DNA of 8,891 bases from an uncultured Solobacterium sp. (GTDB taxonomy: Bacteria; Bacillota_I; Bacilli_A; Erysipelotrichales; Erysipelotrichaceae). Under the pieces are notes generated by a model. That model made no database searches, had not been told where the DNA came from, and saw only the letters and a program-made list of their open reading frames with translations. The position numbers and the translations under genes were made by a program. Below, piece after piece: positions 1 through 6,075 of the stretch. Location: the NCBI GenBank assembly GCA_927911475.1, contig CAKMPP010000121.1, positions 1 to 8,891 of the forward strand, given 5' to 3'. Every line of letters starts with the position of its first letter. Position 1 is the stretch's first letter.

Positions 1-81
1 GTAGCATGGTGACTTTTTATCGTCAACACTTTTAAATATTTTTTTAATTTTTTTCAAAACCTTTCCTGCCCTTTTTAATAT

Positions 82-119
82 TTTAGGCTTATTTATATAT
101 TTCGATATTGAAGCCTAAA
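82..119. repeat. 9-bp inverted repeat upstream of the first promoter
   Basis: TTTAGGCTT at 82-90 is mirrored exactly by AAGCCTAAA at 111-119. The 20-base spacer holds an inner ATAT-TTCG-ATAT hairpin (97-108). No T-tract follows on either strand, so it is not an obvious terminator. It ends where the -35 element of the downstream promoter would sit, which fits a regulator-binding site or a structured end of an upstream transcript. The symmetry is seen directly; the operator role is inference. Bases 1-81 upstream are T-rich and hold no gene I can support. Confidence 0.5.
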
Positions 120-138
120 TGCCGTTTAGTATTGAATG

Positions 139-147
139 TGCTACAAT
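139..147 (+). promoter_or_regulatory. Extended -10 promoter of the membrane protein-alr operon
   Basis: TGC-TACAAT at 139-147 is an extended -10 element (TGn followed by a 5-of-6 match to TATAAT). No good -35 lies 17 bases upstream, which is tolerated for extended -10 promoters. Transcription would begin near 153-155, giving a leader of about 20 bases that carries the GGAGG site at 162-166. This position rules out an in-frame ATG at 119 as the start of the first gene. Confidence 0.6.
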
Positions 148-172
148 AATAATTACTTTACGGAGGTTTCTT

Positions 173-616
173 ATGAAGATATATAACGCAAGATATTTAG
201 ATAATAATCAGCGTTTTATTGTTGCGATTATCACTGGATTTATCGCCGCTATTCTATTTGGCTCATTATATGGATTGATTACATCATTTATTCACGTTTC
301 ATTTTCTGTAATGTTTGTAGCAGTAGGATATGGAGTTGCTTCTGCAATCAAACATTTCGGTAAAGGCGTTCATACAAGATTTATGGTTGTCGGTGCCATC
401 ATGACAACATTCGCAATCTTTCTCGGAGATATGATGTCAGTATATTCCGTTCCTAGATTTGCTTCTCTTTTATTAAGCGGTAATTTCTCTTTCATTGGTA
501 TATTCTTTGTTGCATGGCTACGTAGTATGGCATCTGCCGATGTTTCAGGTATACTTAGTTTGGCGTTCCGCTTAATCGGAATATATATTGGTTATACGCA
601 ATCAGTTATTTTATAG
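173..616 (+). CDS. Small integral membrane protein of unknown function
   Basis: A 147-residue hydrophobic protein that I do not recognise as a named family. About four membrane segments can be seen, roughly at residues 15-37, 42-58, 67-88 and 105-142 (the last probably two short helices). The loops are short and there is no signal peptidase site or enzymatic motif. The start at 173 is chosen because GGAGG (162-166) lies 6 bases upstream and the promoter at 139-147 is downstream of the earlier in-frame ATG at 119. The stop codon overlaps the ribosome site of alr, 9 bases before its start, so the two genes are almost certainly one transcript. This suggests an envelope-related role, but that is association only. 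Confidence 0.8.
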   Translation: MKIYNARYLDNNQRFIVAIITGFIAAILFGSLYGLITSFIHVSFSVMFVAVGYGVASAIKHFGKGVHTRFMVVGAIMTTFAIFLGDMMSVYSVPRFASLLLSGNFSFIGIFFVAWLRSMASADVSGILSLAFRLIGIYIGYTQSVIL

Positions 617-625
617 AGGTGTATT

Positions 626-1744
626 ATGTATAGAAAAACATGGATGCAAGTCAATCTAGATAAGATTGAACGTAACTTGATCAAATTAAAAGATATCTGT
701 CAGAAAAAAATTATTGCTGTTTTAAAAGCAGATGCGTATGGTTGCGGTGATATTCACGTTGCCCGTGCGGTATTAGAAGCAGGTGCAGAGATGATTGCTG
801 TATCTTCTTTAGATGAAGCACTTGTTCTTCGCAATGAAGGTTATTTCGGCAAACTATTAATACTTGGTGCTACAGAAGCTAGTGATATTCCTGTTTTGAT
901 TAAGCAAGGTATTTCTTGTACAGCTTACTCTGATGAATGGGTGGACAACGTAATCCAGCAAAACTGTGCAGATTTACACGTACATCTAAAGATGGACACC
1001 GGCATGAGTCGTATTGGCTTTCGCACAATTGATGAACTACATCTAGCTTTCAACAAACTTCAAGCTGCTAATTGTACTATGGAAGGTATCTTCACCCACT
1101 TTTGTTGTGCAGATAGTGATTTAGAACTCACAAACCTACAATTCTCTAAATTTAAAGAAGCAGTAGAGTCTTTCTCATACTCTTTCCCTTGGGTACATTG
1201 TGATAACAGTGACGCAACAGCATTCTTTAAAGAAGATACATCCAATGCCTGCCGTATCGGTATTTCACTGTATGGAATTTCAACTTATGAGAAATCCCTT
1301 GAACCAGCAATTTCACTTTTCAGTGAAGTTGTAATGGTAAAACATCTGCATGCAGGTGATACAATTGGATATGGTGCTACTTATACTGCTAAAGATGATG
1401 AAATTATTGCTACCCTACCAATTGGGTACGCAGATGGCTTCGTCCGCGCTAATCAAGGTAGAAAAGTTTATGTCGATGGTCAATATGCTGAGATTGTAGG
1501 ACGTGTATGTATGGATCAAGCGATGATTCACTTAGAACATGAAGTGCCAGTTAAAACAGTTGTCGAAATATTTGGTGAACATATCTCACTAGAGAAGATG
1601 GCCGAAGAGCTAAATACAATCCCATATGAAATTATCTGTTTACTAAGCAGCCGTGTAACGCGTCGTTACATTTGGCACAACAAAATTCAAGACGAAGAAA
1701 ATTCTCGTTTGGAAAAGAGTATTTTAGCGAAAGAGAAGAACTAA
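626..1744 (+). CDS. alr: Alanine racemase, PLP-dependent
   Basis: A 372-residue protein, the normal length for the fold-type III alanine racemase that interconverts L- and D-alanine in the cytoplasm for peptidoglycan. The PLP-binding lysine is K34 in KADAYG, with Y38 after it. The LKMDTGMSRIGF block gives the equivalents of the carbamylated lysine (K122) and the partner arginine (R129). The second catalytic base is Tyr249 in the C-terminal domain motif GYGATY, and RVCMDQ (M296) is the conserved substrate-end motif. The first motif reads KAD rather than the more frequent KAN, a minor variant. The gene is second in a two-gene operon, with its ribosome site AGAGGTG straddling the stop of the membrane gene, and it is closed by the hairpin at 1743-1775. 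There is no fused membrane domain, so it is not a VanT-type serine racemase. Confidence 0.97.
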   Translation: MYRKTWMQVNLDKIERNLIKLKDICQKKIIAVLKADAYGCGDIHVARAVLEAGAEMIAVSSLDEALVLRNEGYFGKLLILGATEASDIPVLIKQGISCTAYSDEWVDNVIQQNCADLHVHLKMDTGMSRIGFRTIDELHLAFNKLQAANCTMEGIFTHFCCADSDLELTNLQFSKFKEAVESFSYSFPWVHCDNSDATAFFKEDTSNACRIGISLYGISTYEKSLEPAISLFSEVVMVKHLHAGDTIGYGATYTAKDDEIIATLPIGYADGFVRANQGRKVYVDGQYAEIVGRVCMDQAMIHLEHEVPVKTVVEIFGEHISLEKMAEELNTIPYEIICLLSSRVTRRYIWHNKIQDEENSRLEKSILAKEKN

Positions 1745-1775
1745 AACGATGAGCTAGCGCTCATCGTTTTTCTTT
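1743..1775 (+). terminator. Intrinsic terminator of alr, shared between convergent genes
   Basis: A perfect 12-bp stem, AAAACGATGAGC (1743-1754) with GCTCATCGTTTT (1759-1770), closes a TAGC loop; the T-run is 1767-1771, followed by CTTT. The stem starts inside the alr stop codon. The TGA stop of the converging metallophosphoesterase gene (1763-1761) lies inside the 3' arm. On the minus strand the stem also ends in TTTT, so it may stop transcription in both directions, though the plus-strand T-run is longer. Confidence 0.9.
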
Positions 1776-2582
1776 GATTGGTAATAAATCAATAAATCCT
1801 AGTTCAGGATTATTATATAAGCGAACAAAGAACTTATTTCCAGTCGCAAAACCTCTTGAGATGTATAAGAGTCTTCCATCAAGATTCTTAATACCATGCG
1901 TATATCTTGGAAATAGACCCTGTTGTGGTGCATATAATCCTTGTCTTAAGAATGGGATAGCCCATTGTCCACCATGCGCATGGCCACTGATAATTAAATT
2001 AACCGGTAGCTGCTCATAGAATGCCACGTGGTGTGGACGATGCGATAAAAGAATACGATAATACGACGTCATACAGAGAGAGTCAACCTCCTCTACTGTC
2101 TTATCCATCTTAGGACCACCATCTGTTAGACCAATCATTTCTAATAATTGACCATCGATATTCATTACTTCACTATCATCAAGAAGAACTTGCACTCCAT
2201 CTGCACGCATCGCAATTACATAATCATGTAACTTCTCTTTTAACATCTCATCGTGATTTCCACAGATATATACTCGCGGATATGCATGCAATGCATGCAT
2301 GAGCGCAAGCATACTTTCGTTATCTCCCCTAGGCGTAAAAATATCACCAGGGAAAACAATTAAATCTGGTTTATGCTTATTTACCATACGAATAATACGC
2401 ACATTATCTTTACCAAAACTTTGAGAGTGTAAATCAGAAATAACACAGATACGCACACGTTTTGAAATGAGTGGTGAATAAATCTTTTTTCTTGTCGCAT
2501 CTATTTTATGCGGCCACCCTAAAAATACAATCAGCGCAACCAATAAAACTGTCACCATGGATACAATGATAATTGTCTGCAT
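1761..2582 (-). CDS. Membrane-anchored calcineurin-like metallophosphoesterase (YkuE/YaeI type)
   Basis: A 273-residue protein with a single N-terminal hydrophobic helix (residues 4-22) followed by a calcineurin-like phosphoesterase domain. All metal-binding blocks are visible: SDLH (D50, H52), GD (D80), GNHD (N109, H110), SHRPHH (H181) and SGHAHGGQ (H201, H203). In this family these ligate two metal ions for phosphoester hydrolysis. Relatives such as YkuE and YaeI are membrane or wall-associated, and some act on lipid phosphoesters; the substrate here is not predictable. I start at 2582 because GGAGG at 2596-2592 lies 9 bases upstream. An ATG 10 codons earlier (2612) overlaps the MATE gene by 25 bases and has no ribosome site. 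The start is 5 bases after the MATE stop, so the two are translationally linked. Its stop codon lies within the terminator stem shared with alr. Confidence 0.9.
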   Translation of the reverse strand: MQTIIIVSMVTVLLVALIVFLGWPHKIDATRKKIYSPLISKRVRICVISDLHSQSFGKDNVRIIRMVNKHKPDLIVFPGDIFTPRGDNESMLALMHALHAYPRVYICGNHDEMLKEKLHDYVIAMRADGVQVLLDDSEVMNIDGQLLEMIGLTDGGPKMDKTVEEVDSLCMTSYYRILLSHRPHHVAFYEQLPVNLIISGHAHGGQWAIPFLRQGLYAPQQGLFPRYTHGIKNLDGRLLYISRGFATGNKFFVRLYNNPELGFIDLLPIKEKR

Positions 2583-2587
2583 ATCTT

Positions 2588-3997
2588 CTAACCTCCAACT
2601 CCGCTTAACCAATTTGTCTTATATAACCGAATTAAATATAATACACCTCTTATCGCAATATCAATCGTCATTGCAAGCCAAGCACCCATAAGTCCCATGA
2701 TTGGTGCCAAGAAGAATGCTAGCGTAATACGAATACCCCATAAACTCAATAAATTTAGTATAAATGGAATAACCGTATCACCTGCGCCTCGTAATACACC
2801 CGTAATAACGATGGATGCCGCAAACAGCGGCTCTACAAGCATTACGACACGAATTACGTTTACACCAAGTTGTTGTACATCTACATCTGGTGTTAATATC
2901 GCAAATATCATCGGAGATGTAAAAAACAATATAATCGCAAGGATGCCCATAACAGCCATACCCAATAATGTAATGATATTGGCAAAGTCTTTCGCAAGAT
3001 CTTTCTTACCGGCACCAATCGCTTGTCCAATTAATGTCGTGGCTGCTGCTGCGATACCATATCCAGGCATATAACAAATTGACTCTACTGTATTACCGAA
3101 GGAATGTGCCGCAATCGCAACTGTTCCAAGTGGAGCAATAATCTTTGTGGATACAATTTGTCCCATACATAAAACACTTTGTGCCAATGCATTTGGCATT
3201 CCTATTCTCCACGCAGAGGATAGTACCTCTTTACTCGTAAACCAATTCCCAGAAATTTCCTTGATGCGTAATTCATTCGATTTTGTTAAGGCTACCTTGA
3301 ACGAAATGACTGTGCAAATACAAACTGCAAGTGATGTACCAAGTTGTGCTCCTAATACACCTAAATTAGCTCCATACACCCATATCTCTAAACCAAAGAC
3401 GGAAATCATTCTAGATGGGAAGATCAAAAAGAAATTGAAGATGATATCTAAGATGCACATCAACACAGCCATCTTACTTGGAGTCTTCATATCCCCTGCA
3501 CACTGCAGCATACTATTTACAAGGTAGTTTAGCTGACGAATTGGAAGGAAAATTGCATATAACCCAAGATAATTCGTCGCATCTTTCCATATCTCTGGTT
3601 GGGCCTGTAACCATGTTGGAGCAACATGTGCCCACGCATAACAGACTCCTGCAATTAGAAATGAAATGAACAATGAGGTTAAAATGGAACCTTTAAATAT
3701 CCTTTTACTACGTTCAAGCTTTCCTGCACCTACTGCATGTGCAACCTGTACAGAGAATCCAATCGCTACACTATTAATGAGTTCTCCAAATAGCCAGGTG
3801 CTCGACATCACAAGACCAATTGAAGCAGAGGCTAATGCACCAAGTGCACCAACCATTGCTGTATCAATAAATCCCATTACAGTTTCTGTAATGACTGCTA
3901 AGATACCAGGGATACTTAAGTCTTTTATGAGTTTTATTTTATCGGAAAGGGTTAAATATTCTGCATTCCGTATTTTTTCTGCAAGTTGTGTATTCAT
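2588..3997 (-). CDS. MATE-family multidrug/metabolite efflux transporter
   Basis: A 469-residue polytopic protein with about 12 membrane helices, the usual size for MATE exporters, which move cationic drugs or metabolites outward using a Na+ or H+ gradient. The two homologous halves are visible by eye: VGAGK (89-93) mirrors IGAGK (327-331), and CAGDMKTP (167-174) mirrors RGAGDTVIP (403-411), the latter a typical MATE loop motif. The exact subgroup (NorM- or DinF-like) is not resolved. I start at 3997; the frame is open to an ATG at 4039, but that extension contains the whole cysE terminator and has no ribosome site. The chosen start has only a weak AGG three bases upstream. The ribosome site of the next gene (metallophosphoesterase) is encoded in the last codons of this one. 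Confidence 0.93.
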   Translation of the reverse strand: MNTQLAEKIRNAEYLTLSDKIKLIKDLSIPGILAVITETVMGFIDTAMVGALGALASASIGLVMSSTWLFGELINSVAIGFSVQVAHAVGAGKLERSKRIFKGSILTSLFISFLIAGVCYAWAHVAPTWLQAQPEIWKDATNYLGLYAIFLPIRQLNYLVNSMLQCAGDMKTPSKMAVLMCILDIIFNFFLIFPSRMISVFGLEIWVYGANLGVLGAQLGTSLAVCICTVISFKVALTKSNELRIKEISGNWFTSKEVLSSAWRIGMPNALAQSVLCMGQIVSTKIIAPLGTVAIAAHSFGNTVESICYMPGYGIAAAATTLIGQAIGAGKKDLAKDFANIITLLGMAVMGILAIILFFTSPMIFAILTPDVDVQQLGVNVIRVVMLVEPLFAASIVITGVLRGAGDTVIPFILNLLSLWGIRITLAFFLAPIMGLMGAWLAMTIDIAIRGVLYLIRLYKTNWLSGVGG

Positions 3998-4003
3998 ATG
4001 CCT

Positions 4004-4009
4004 ATTATA
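4004..4009 (-). promoter_or_regulatory. Possible -10 element of the MATE gene
   Basis: On the minus strand TATAAT (4009-4004) is a perfect -10 sequence between the cysE terminator and the MATE ATG at 3997. No recognisable -35 lies 17 bases upstream, where the terminator stem sits. The predicted start site would fall at about 3997-3998, on the initiation codon itself, which would make the mRNA leaderless. It may equally be chance in AT-rich DNA, with the MATE gene expressed by read-through from cysE. Confidence 0.35.
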
Positions 4010-4010
4010 C

Positions 4011-4036
4011 AAAAAGGTACTCCTTTTGGAGTACCC
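4011..4036 (-). terminator. Intrinsic terminator of the cysK-cysE operon
   Basis: On the minus strand GGTACTCC (4035-4028), an AAAA loop (4027-4024), GGAGTACC (4023-4016) and TTTTT (4015-4011) form a compact 8-bp GC-containing hairpin with a U-tract. It begins 8 bases after the cysE stop codon and separates the cysteine operon from the MATE gene. It also argues against the longer reading of the MATE start at 4039, because that extension would be this hairpin. Confidence 0.9.
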
Positions 4037-4043
4037 CATATGC

Positions 4044-4862
4044 TTATTTATTTGGATTAAAATATACAGTTGTGCCTGCTTCTACAGATTTTGTAATCCA
4101 TACACTCGCTCCAATCACACAACCATCACCAATTACGGTATCACCACCAAGAACTGTTGCATTAGCATAAATAACAACATTATTACCAATGTTTGGATGA
4201 CGCTTTCCACCCTTCACAAGTTCACCATTCTCATTCACTTTGAAACTCTTTGCACCTAGTGTAACACCTTGATATAGCTTCACATGGTGACCAAGGACTG
4301 CCGTTTCACCAATGACTACACCAGTGCCATGGTCAATACAAAAGTAATCACCAATTGTCGCACCAGGGTTAATATCAATACCTGTCTTTTCATGTGCGTA
4401 TTCTGCCATAAGACGAGGAATATAGGGAACACCCAACTTGTATAAGATATGTGCAATACGATAGATAAAGATTGCATAGAAACCAGGATATGCAATAACA
4501 ACTTCTGGCTTTGATTTCGCGGCTGGATCACCATCATAAATTGCTTGGATATCTGTTAAGACTGAACGCTTAATTGCTGGTAACTCTGCTAAAAACATAT
4601 CTCTTAAATGTCCGCAGATGGAACAATCCGCACCCTTAAATTGTAAAGATGCTTGAATTTCCTTCTGTAAACCTTCAGACAAATAGTTTAGTGCATGTTG
4701 TTGATTTAACATACCTGCATGATAATAGTCCGGCAAAATCACTGCTTGTACCTGCTTTAAAATCGTAATGATATTTGTACGATCTGGTATACGCATTTTT
4801 AATGCAAGATCTTTATCTTCAATCTCATTTAGTTCATTGAGTAGTGTTTCGTAATTTTCCAT
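4044..4862 (-). CDS. cysE: Serine O-acetyltransferase (EpsC-type)
   Basis: A 272-residue enzyme that acetylates L-serine with acetyl-CoA to O-acetylserine, the substrate of CysK and the first committed step of cysteine synthesis. The N-terminal helical domain covers roughly residues 1-150. It is followed by a left-handed beta-helix of hexapeptide repeats (about 160-262). The catalytic pair is D163 in GIDINPGA and H178 in IDHGTGVVIGET, 15 residues apart as in E. coli CysE (D143, H158). KRHPNIGNNVVIYANATVLGGDT is the usual late-coil signature. The long N-terminus and sequence style match the EpsC-like SAT branch common in anaerobes. The C-terminus ends FNPNK and lacks the terminal isoleucine that docks into CysK in the classical cysteine synthase complex. 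The start at 4862 is one base after the cysK stop (TAAAATG) with no strong ribosome site, so translation is probably coupled. Confidence 0.96.
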   Translation of the reverse strand: MENYETLLNELNEIEDKDLALKMRIPDRTNIITILKQVQAVILPDYYHAGMLNQQHALNYLSEGLQKEIQASLQFKGADCSICGHLRDMFLAELPAIKRSVLTDIQAIYDGDPAAKSKPEVVIAYPGFYAIFIYRIAHILYKLGVPYIPRLMAEYAHEKTGIDINPGATIGDYFCIDHGTGVVIGETAVLGHHVKLYQGVTLGAKSFKVNENGELVKGGKRHPNIGNNVVIYANATVLGGDTVIGDGCVIGASVWITKSVEAGTTVYFNPNK

Positions 4863-4863
4863 T

Positions 4864-5796
4864 TTATTCTGCGAATAATGCAGTTGATAAATAGCGATCT
4901 CCAGAATCAGGTAATAATACAACAATTAACTTACCTGCATTCTCTTCTCTCTTCGCTACTTCAAGTGCAGCGTACACTGCTGAACCTGAAGAAATACCAA
5001 CTAATATTCCTTCCTTTCTGCCAATTTCAGCGCCTGTTGTAAAGGCTTCTTCATCTGTAACTTTGATTACTTCATCATAGATTTCTGTATCTAATGTTGT
5101 AGGGATGAAGCCTGTACCGATACCTTGAATCTTATGTGGGCCTGGTGCACCACCTGATAATACTGCACTAGTTGCTGGCTCAACACCAATCACCTTCACA
5201 TTTGGATTCTTTTCCTTGAGATACTTACCTGTACCAGAGATTGTTCCTCCTGTTCCGATAGCAGAAATAAAGATATCAACCTCACCATCTGTATCTTCCC
5301 AGATTTCTGGTCCTGTTGTTAAATAATGTGCTTTACGATTGGACATATTTTCGAACTGCTGTGGAATAAATGAGTTCTCAATGCCTTCCGCAAGTTCTTC
5401 TGCCTTAGCAATTGCGCCCTTCATACCCTTGGCACCTTCTGTTAATACAACCTCTGCACCATAACCCTTAACCATCTTACGACGCTCAATAGTCATTGTA
5501 TCTGGCATTACTAGAATAACACGATAACCCTTCGCTGTACCAACTGCAGCTAAACCAATACCTGTATTTCCTGATGTTGGTTCAATAATTGTGGAACCCG
5601 GCTTTAATAAACCTGCTTCTTCAGCATCTACAATCATCTGATATGCAATTCTATCCTTAACAGAACCTGTTAAGTTAAAGTATTCAACTTTTGCTACAAC
5701 ACGCGCCTTTAAGCCAAGTTCCTTTTCGAAGTGTGTAAATTCTAATAATGGTGTGTGACCAATTAATTCAGTTGTTGATTTTTTGATATTTGACAT
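4864..5796 (-). CDS. cysK: Cysteine synthase A (O-acetylserine thiol-lyase)
   Basis: A 310-residue PLP enzyme, the normal length, that converts O-acetylserine and sulfide into L-cysteine and acetate. The PLP lysine is K47 in NLTGSVKDR; most relatives read NPGG or NPAG before SVKDR, so the L-T pair is a mild variant. The substrate-binding loop is TSGNTG (74-79), the phosphate-binding loop GTGGT (181-185), and GISSGSA (267-273) holds the pyridine-contacting serine. I start at 5796 because AGAGG lies 8 bases upstream. The frame is open to 5865, but that extension passes through the attenuator terminator. The gene is first in a cysK-cysE operon preceded by a polycysteine leader ORF and a terminator, so its expression is probably set by cysteine through attenuation. 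Confidence 0.97.
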   Translation of the reverse strand: MSNIKKSTTELIGHTPLLEFTHFEKELGLKARVVAKVEYFNLTGSVKDRIAYQMIVDAEEAGLLKPGSTIIEPTSGNTGIGLAAVGTAKGYRVILVMPDTMTIERRKMVKGYGAEVVLTEGAKGMKGAIAKAEELAEGIENSFIPQQFENMSNRKAHYLTTGPEIWEDTDGEVDIFISAIGTGGTISGTGKYLKEKNPNVKVIGVEPATSAVLSGGAPGPHKIQGIGTGFIPTTLDTEIYDEVIKVTDEEAFTTGAEIGRKEGILVGISSGSAVYAALEVAKREENAGKLIVVLLPDSGDRYLSTALFAE

Positions 5797-5836
5797 AGTA
5801 TTTTCCTCTTTTCTCTCATGTAATATATGGAGCGGT

Positions 5837-5877
5837 AAAAAACAAAAATCCGAGCATGCATTCATATGCCCGGATTT
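5837..5877 (-). terminator. Attenuator terminator in the cysK leader
   Basis: On the minus strand AAATCCGGGCAT (5877-5866) pairs with ATGCTCGGATTT (5857-5846): 12 bp with a single G-U wobble around an 8-base loop. The U-tract is TTTTTGTTTTTT (5848-5837). It lies 40 bases after the leader ORF stop codon and 40 bases before the cysK start. There is no gene end here for it to serve other than the leader, so it fits a conditional terminator rather than an end-of-operon signal. Confidence 0.92.
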
Positions 5878-5958
5878 ATTTACTATTGTGCTTACGAATC
5901 ACTGCAATAAAGGTAAATTAAAGCAGCCCCGACGCAGAAACAGCATTCATCCGGACAT
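5866..5958 (-). promoter_or_regulatory. Antiterminator pairing, segments 2 and 3 of the cys attenuator
   Basis: On the minus strand AUGUCCGGAU (5958-5949), inside the leader ORF, is complementary over 10 bp (nine Watson-Crick, one G-U at 5955/5869) to AUCCGGGCAU (5875-5866), which is 10 of the 12 bases in the 5' arm of the terminator. The two structures exclude each other. The segment begins 10 bases after the last Cys codon, so a ribosome stalled with the first Cys codon in its A site should leave it free to pair. Base pairing is seen directly; function is inferred. Confidence 0.7.
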
Positions 5959-6007
5959 CATTTAAATTACAACAGCAACACATTTGATTCATCACTTGTT
6001 TGTTCAT
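5918..6007 (-). CDS. Polycysteine leader peptide of the cysK-cysE operon
   Basis: A 29-codon ORF with a textbook ribosome site, AGGAGG (6021-6016), 8 bases before its ATG. It begins MNKQVMNQM, then has four consecutive cysteine codons (residues 10-13; TGT TGC TGT TGT at 5980-5969), then NLNDVRMNAVSASGLL and TAA at 5920-5918. It has no signal peptide and resembles no enzyme. A run of codons for the amino acid made by the next two genes is the hallmark of leader peptides in ribosome-mediated attenuation (as in trp and his operons). The ORF is followed by a strong intrinsic terminator, and its bases 5958-5949 can form an antiterminator. I therefore read it as a regulatory leader whose translation rate senses charged tRNA-Cys. 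A structural metal-binding mini-protein is the alternative, but it would not explain the terminator and pairings. Confidence 0.85.
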   Translation of the reverse strand: MNKQVMNQMCCCCNLNDVRMNAVSASGLL

Positions 6008-6012
6008 GCCCG
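5952..6012 (-). promoter_or_regulatory. Alternative pairing of leader start region with switch segment (1:2)
   Basis: On the minus strand CGGGCAU (6012-6006), which covers the last bases of the ribosome-site spacer and the A and U of the leader AUG, can pair over 7 bp with AUGUCCG (5958-5952), including one G-U. This uses the same segment as the antiterminator, so an untranslated leader could hide its start codon and leave the terminator free to form. The loop (6005-5959) contains all four Cys codons. Sequence complementarity is clear, but 7 bp over a 47-base loop is modest. Confidence 0.5.
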
Positions 6013-6046
6013 TTTCCTCCTGTTCACCGTTCTTATTACGGAAATT

Positions 6047-6075
6047 ATCATAGTACTATCAGTATTATTTGTCTA
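6047..6075 (-). promoter_or_regulatory. Sigma-A-type promoter of the cys leader and operon
   Basis: On the minus strand TAGACA (6075-6070, 5 of 6 to TTGACA) and TATGAT (6052-6047, 5 of 6 to TATAAT) are separated by exactly 17 bases. The predicted start is near 6040, giving about 33 bases before the leader ATG and about 200 bases to the attenuator U-tract. The first three -35 bases are the stop codon of the helicase gene. No T-box signature (AGGGTGGNACCGCG) is present between here and cysK. Confidence 0.75.

Noticed and set aside
119..172. An earlier in-frame ATG for the first membrane protein at 119
   Set aside because: It lies upstream of the extended -10 promoter and inside the inverted repeat, and has no ribosome site. 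ATG 173 has GGAGG at ideal spacing.
3998..4039. Longer MATE protein starting at 4039
   Set aside because: The added 14 codons are the cysE terminator hairpin itself, with no ribosome site before them.
2697..4259. Several plus-strand open frames of 60-200 codons opposite the MATE and cysE genes
   Set aside because: They are antisense shadows of well-supported genes, with no ribosome sites and no recognisable motifs.
4863..4925. Longer CysE starting from TTG at 4925
   Set aside because: It would overlap cysK by 62 bases with a non-ATG start and no ribosome site. ATG 4862 abuts the cysK stop and gives a normal SAT length.
5797..5865. N-terminal extension of cysK to an ATG at 5865
   Set aside because: The extension reads through the attenuator terminator and its U-tract, has no ribosome site, and adds 23 residues not typical of CysK.
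5783..5965. Plus-strand 60-codon frame across the cys leader
   Set aside because: It is antisense to the promoter-leader-terminator unit, has no ribosome site, and begins inside cysK.
5797..6040. T-box riboswitch ahead of cysK
   Set aside because: The conserved AGGGTGGNACCGCG antiterminator sequence and a long specifier stem are absent. The short TTACCGCTCC after the terminator is not a match. The translated Cys run explains the terminator better.
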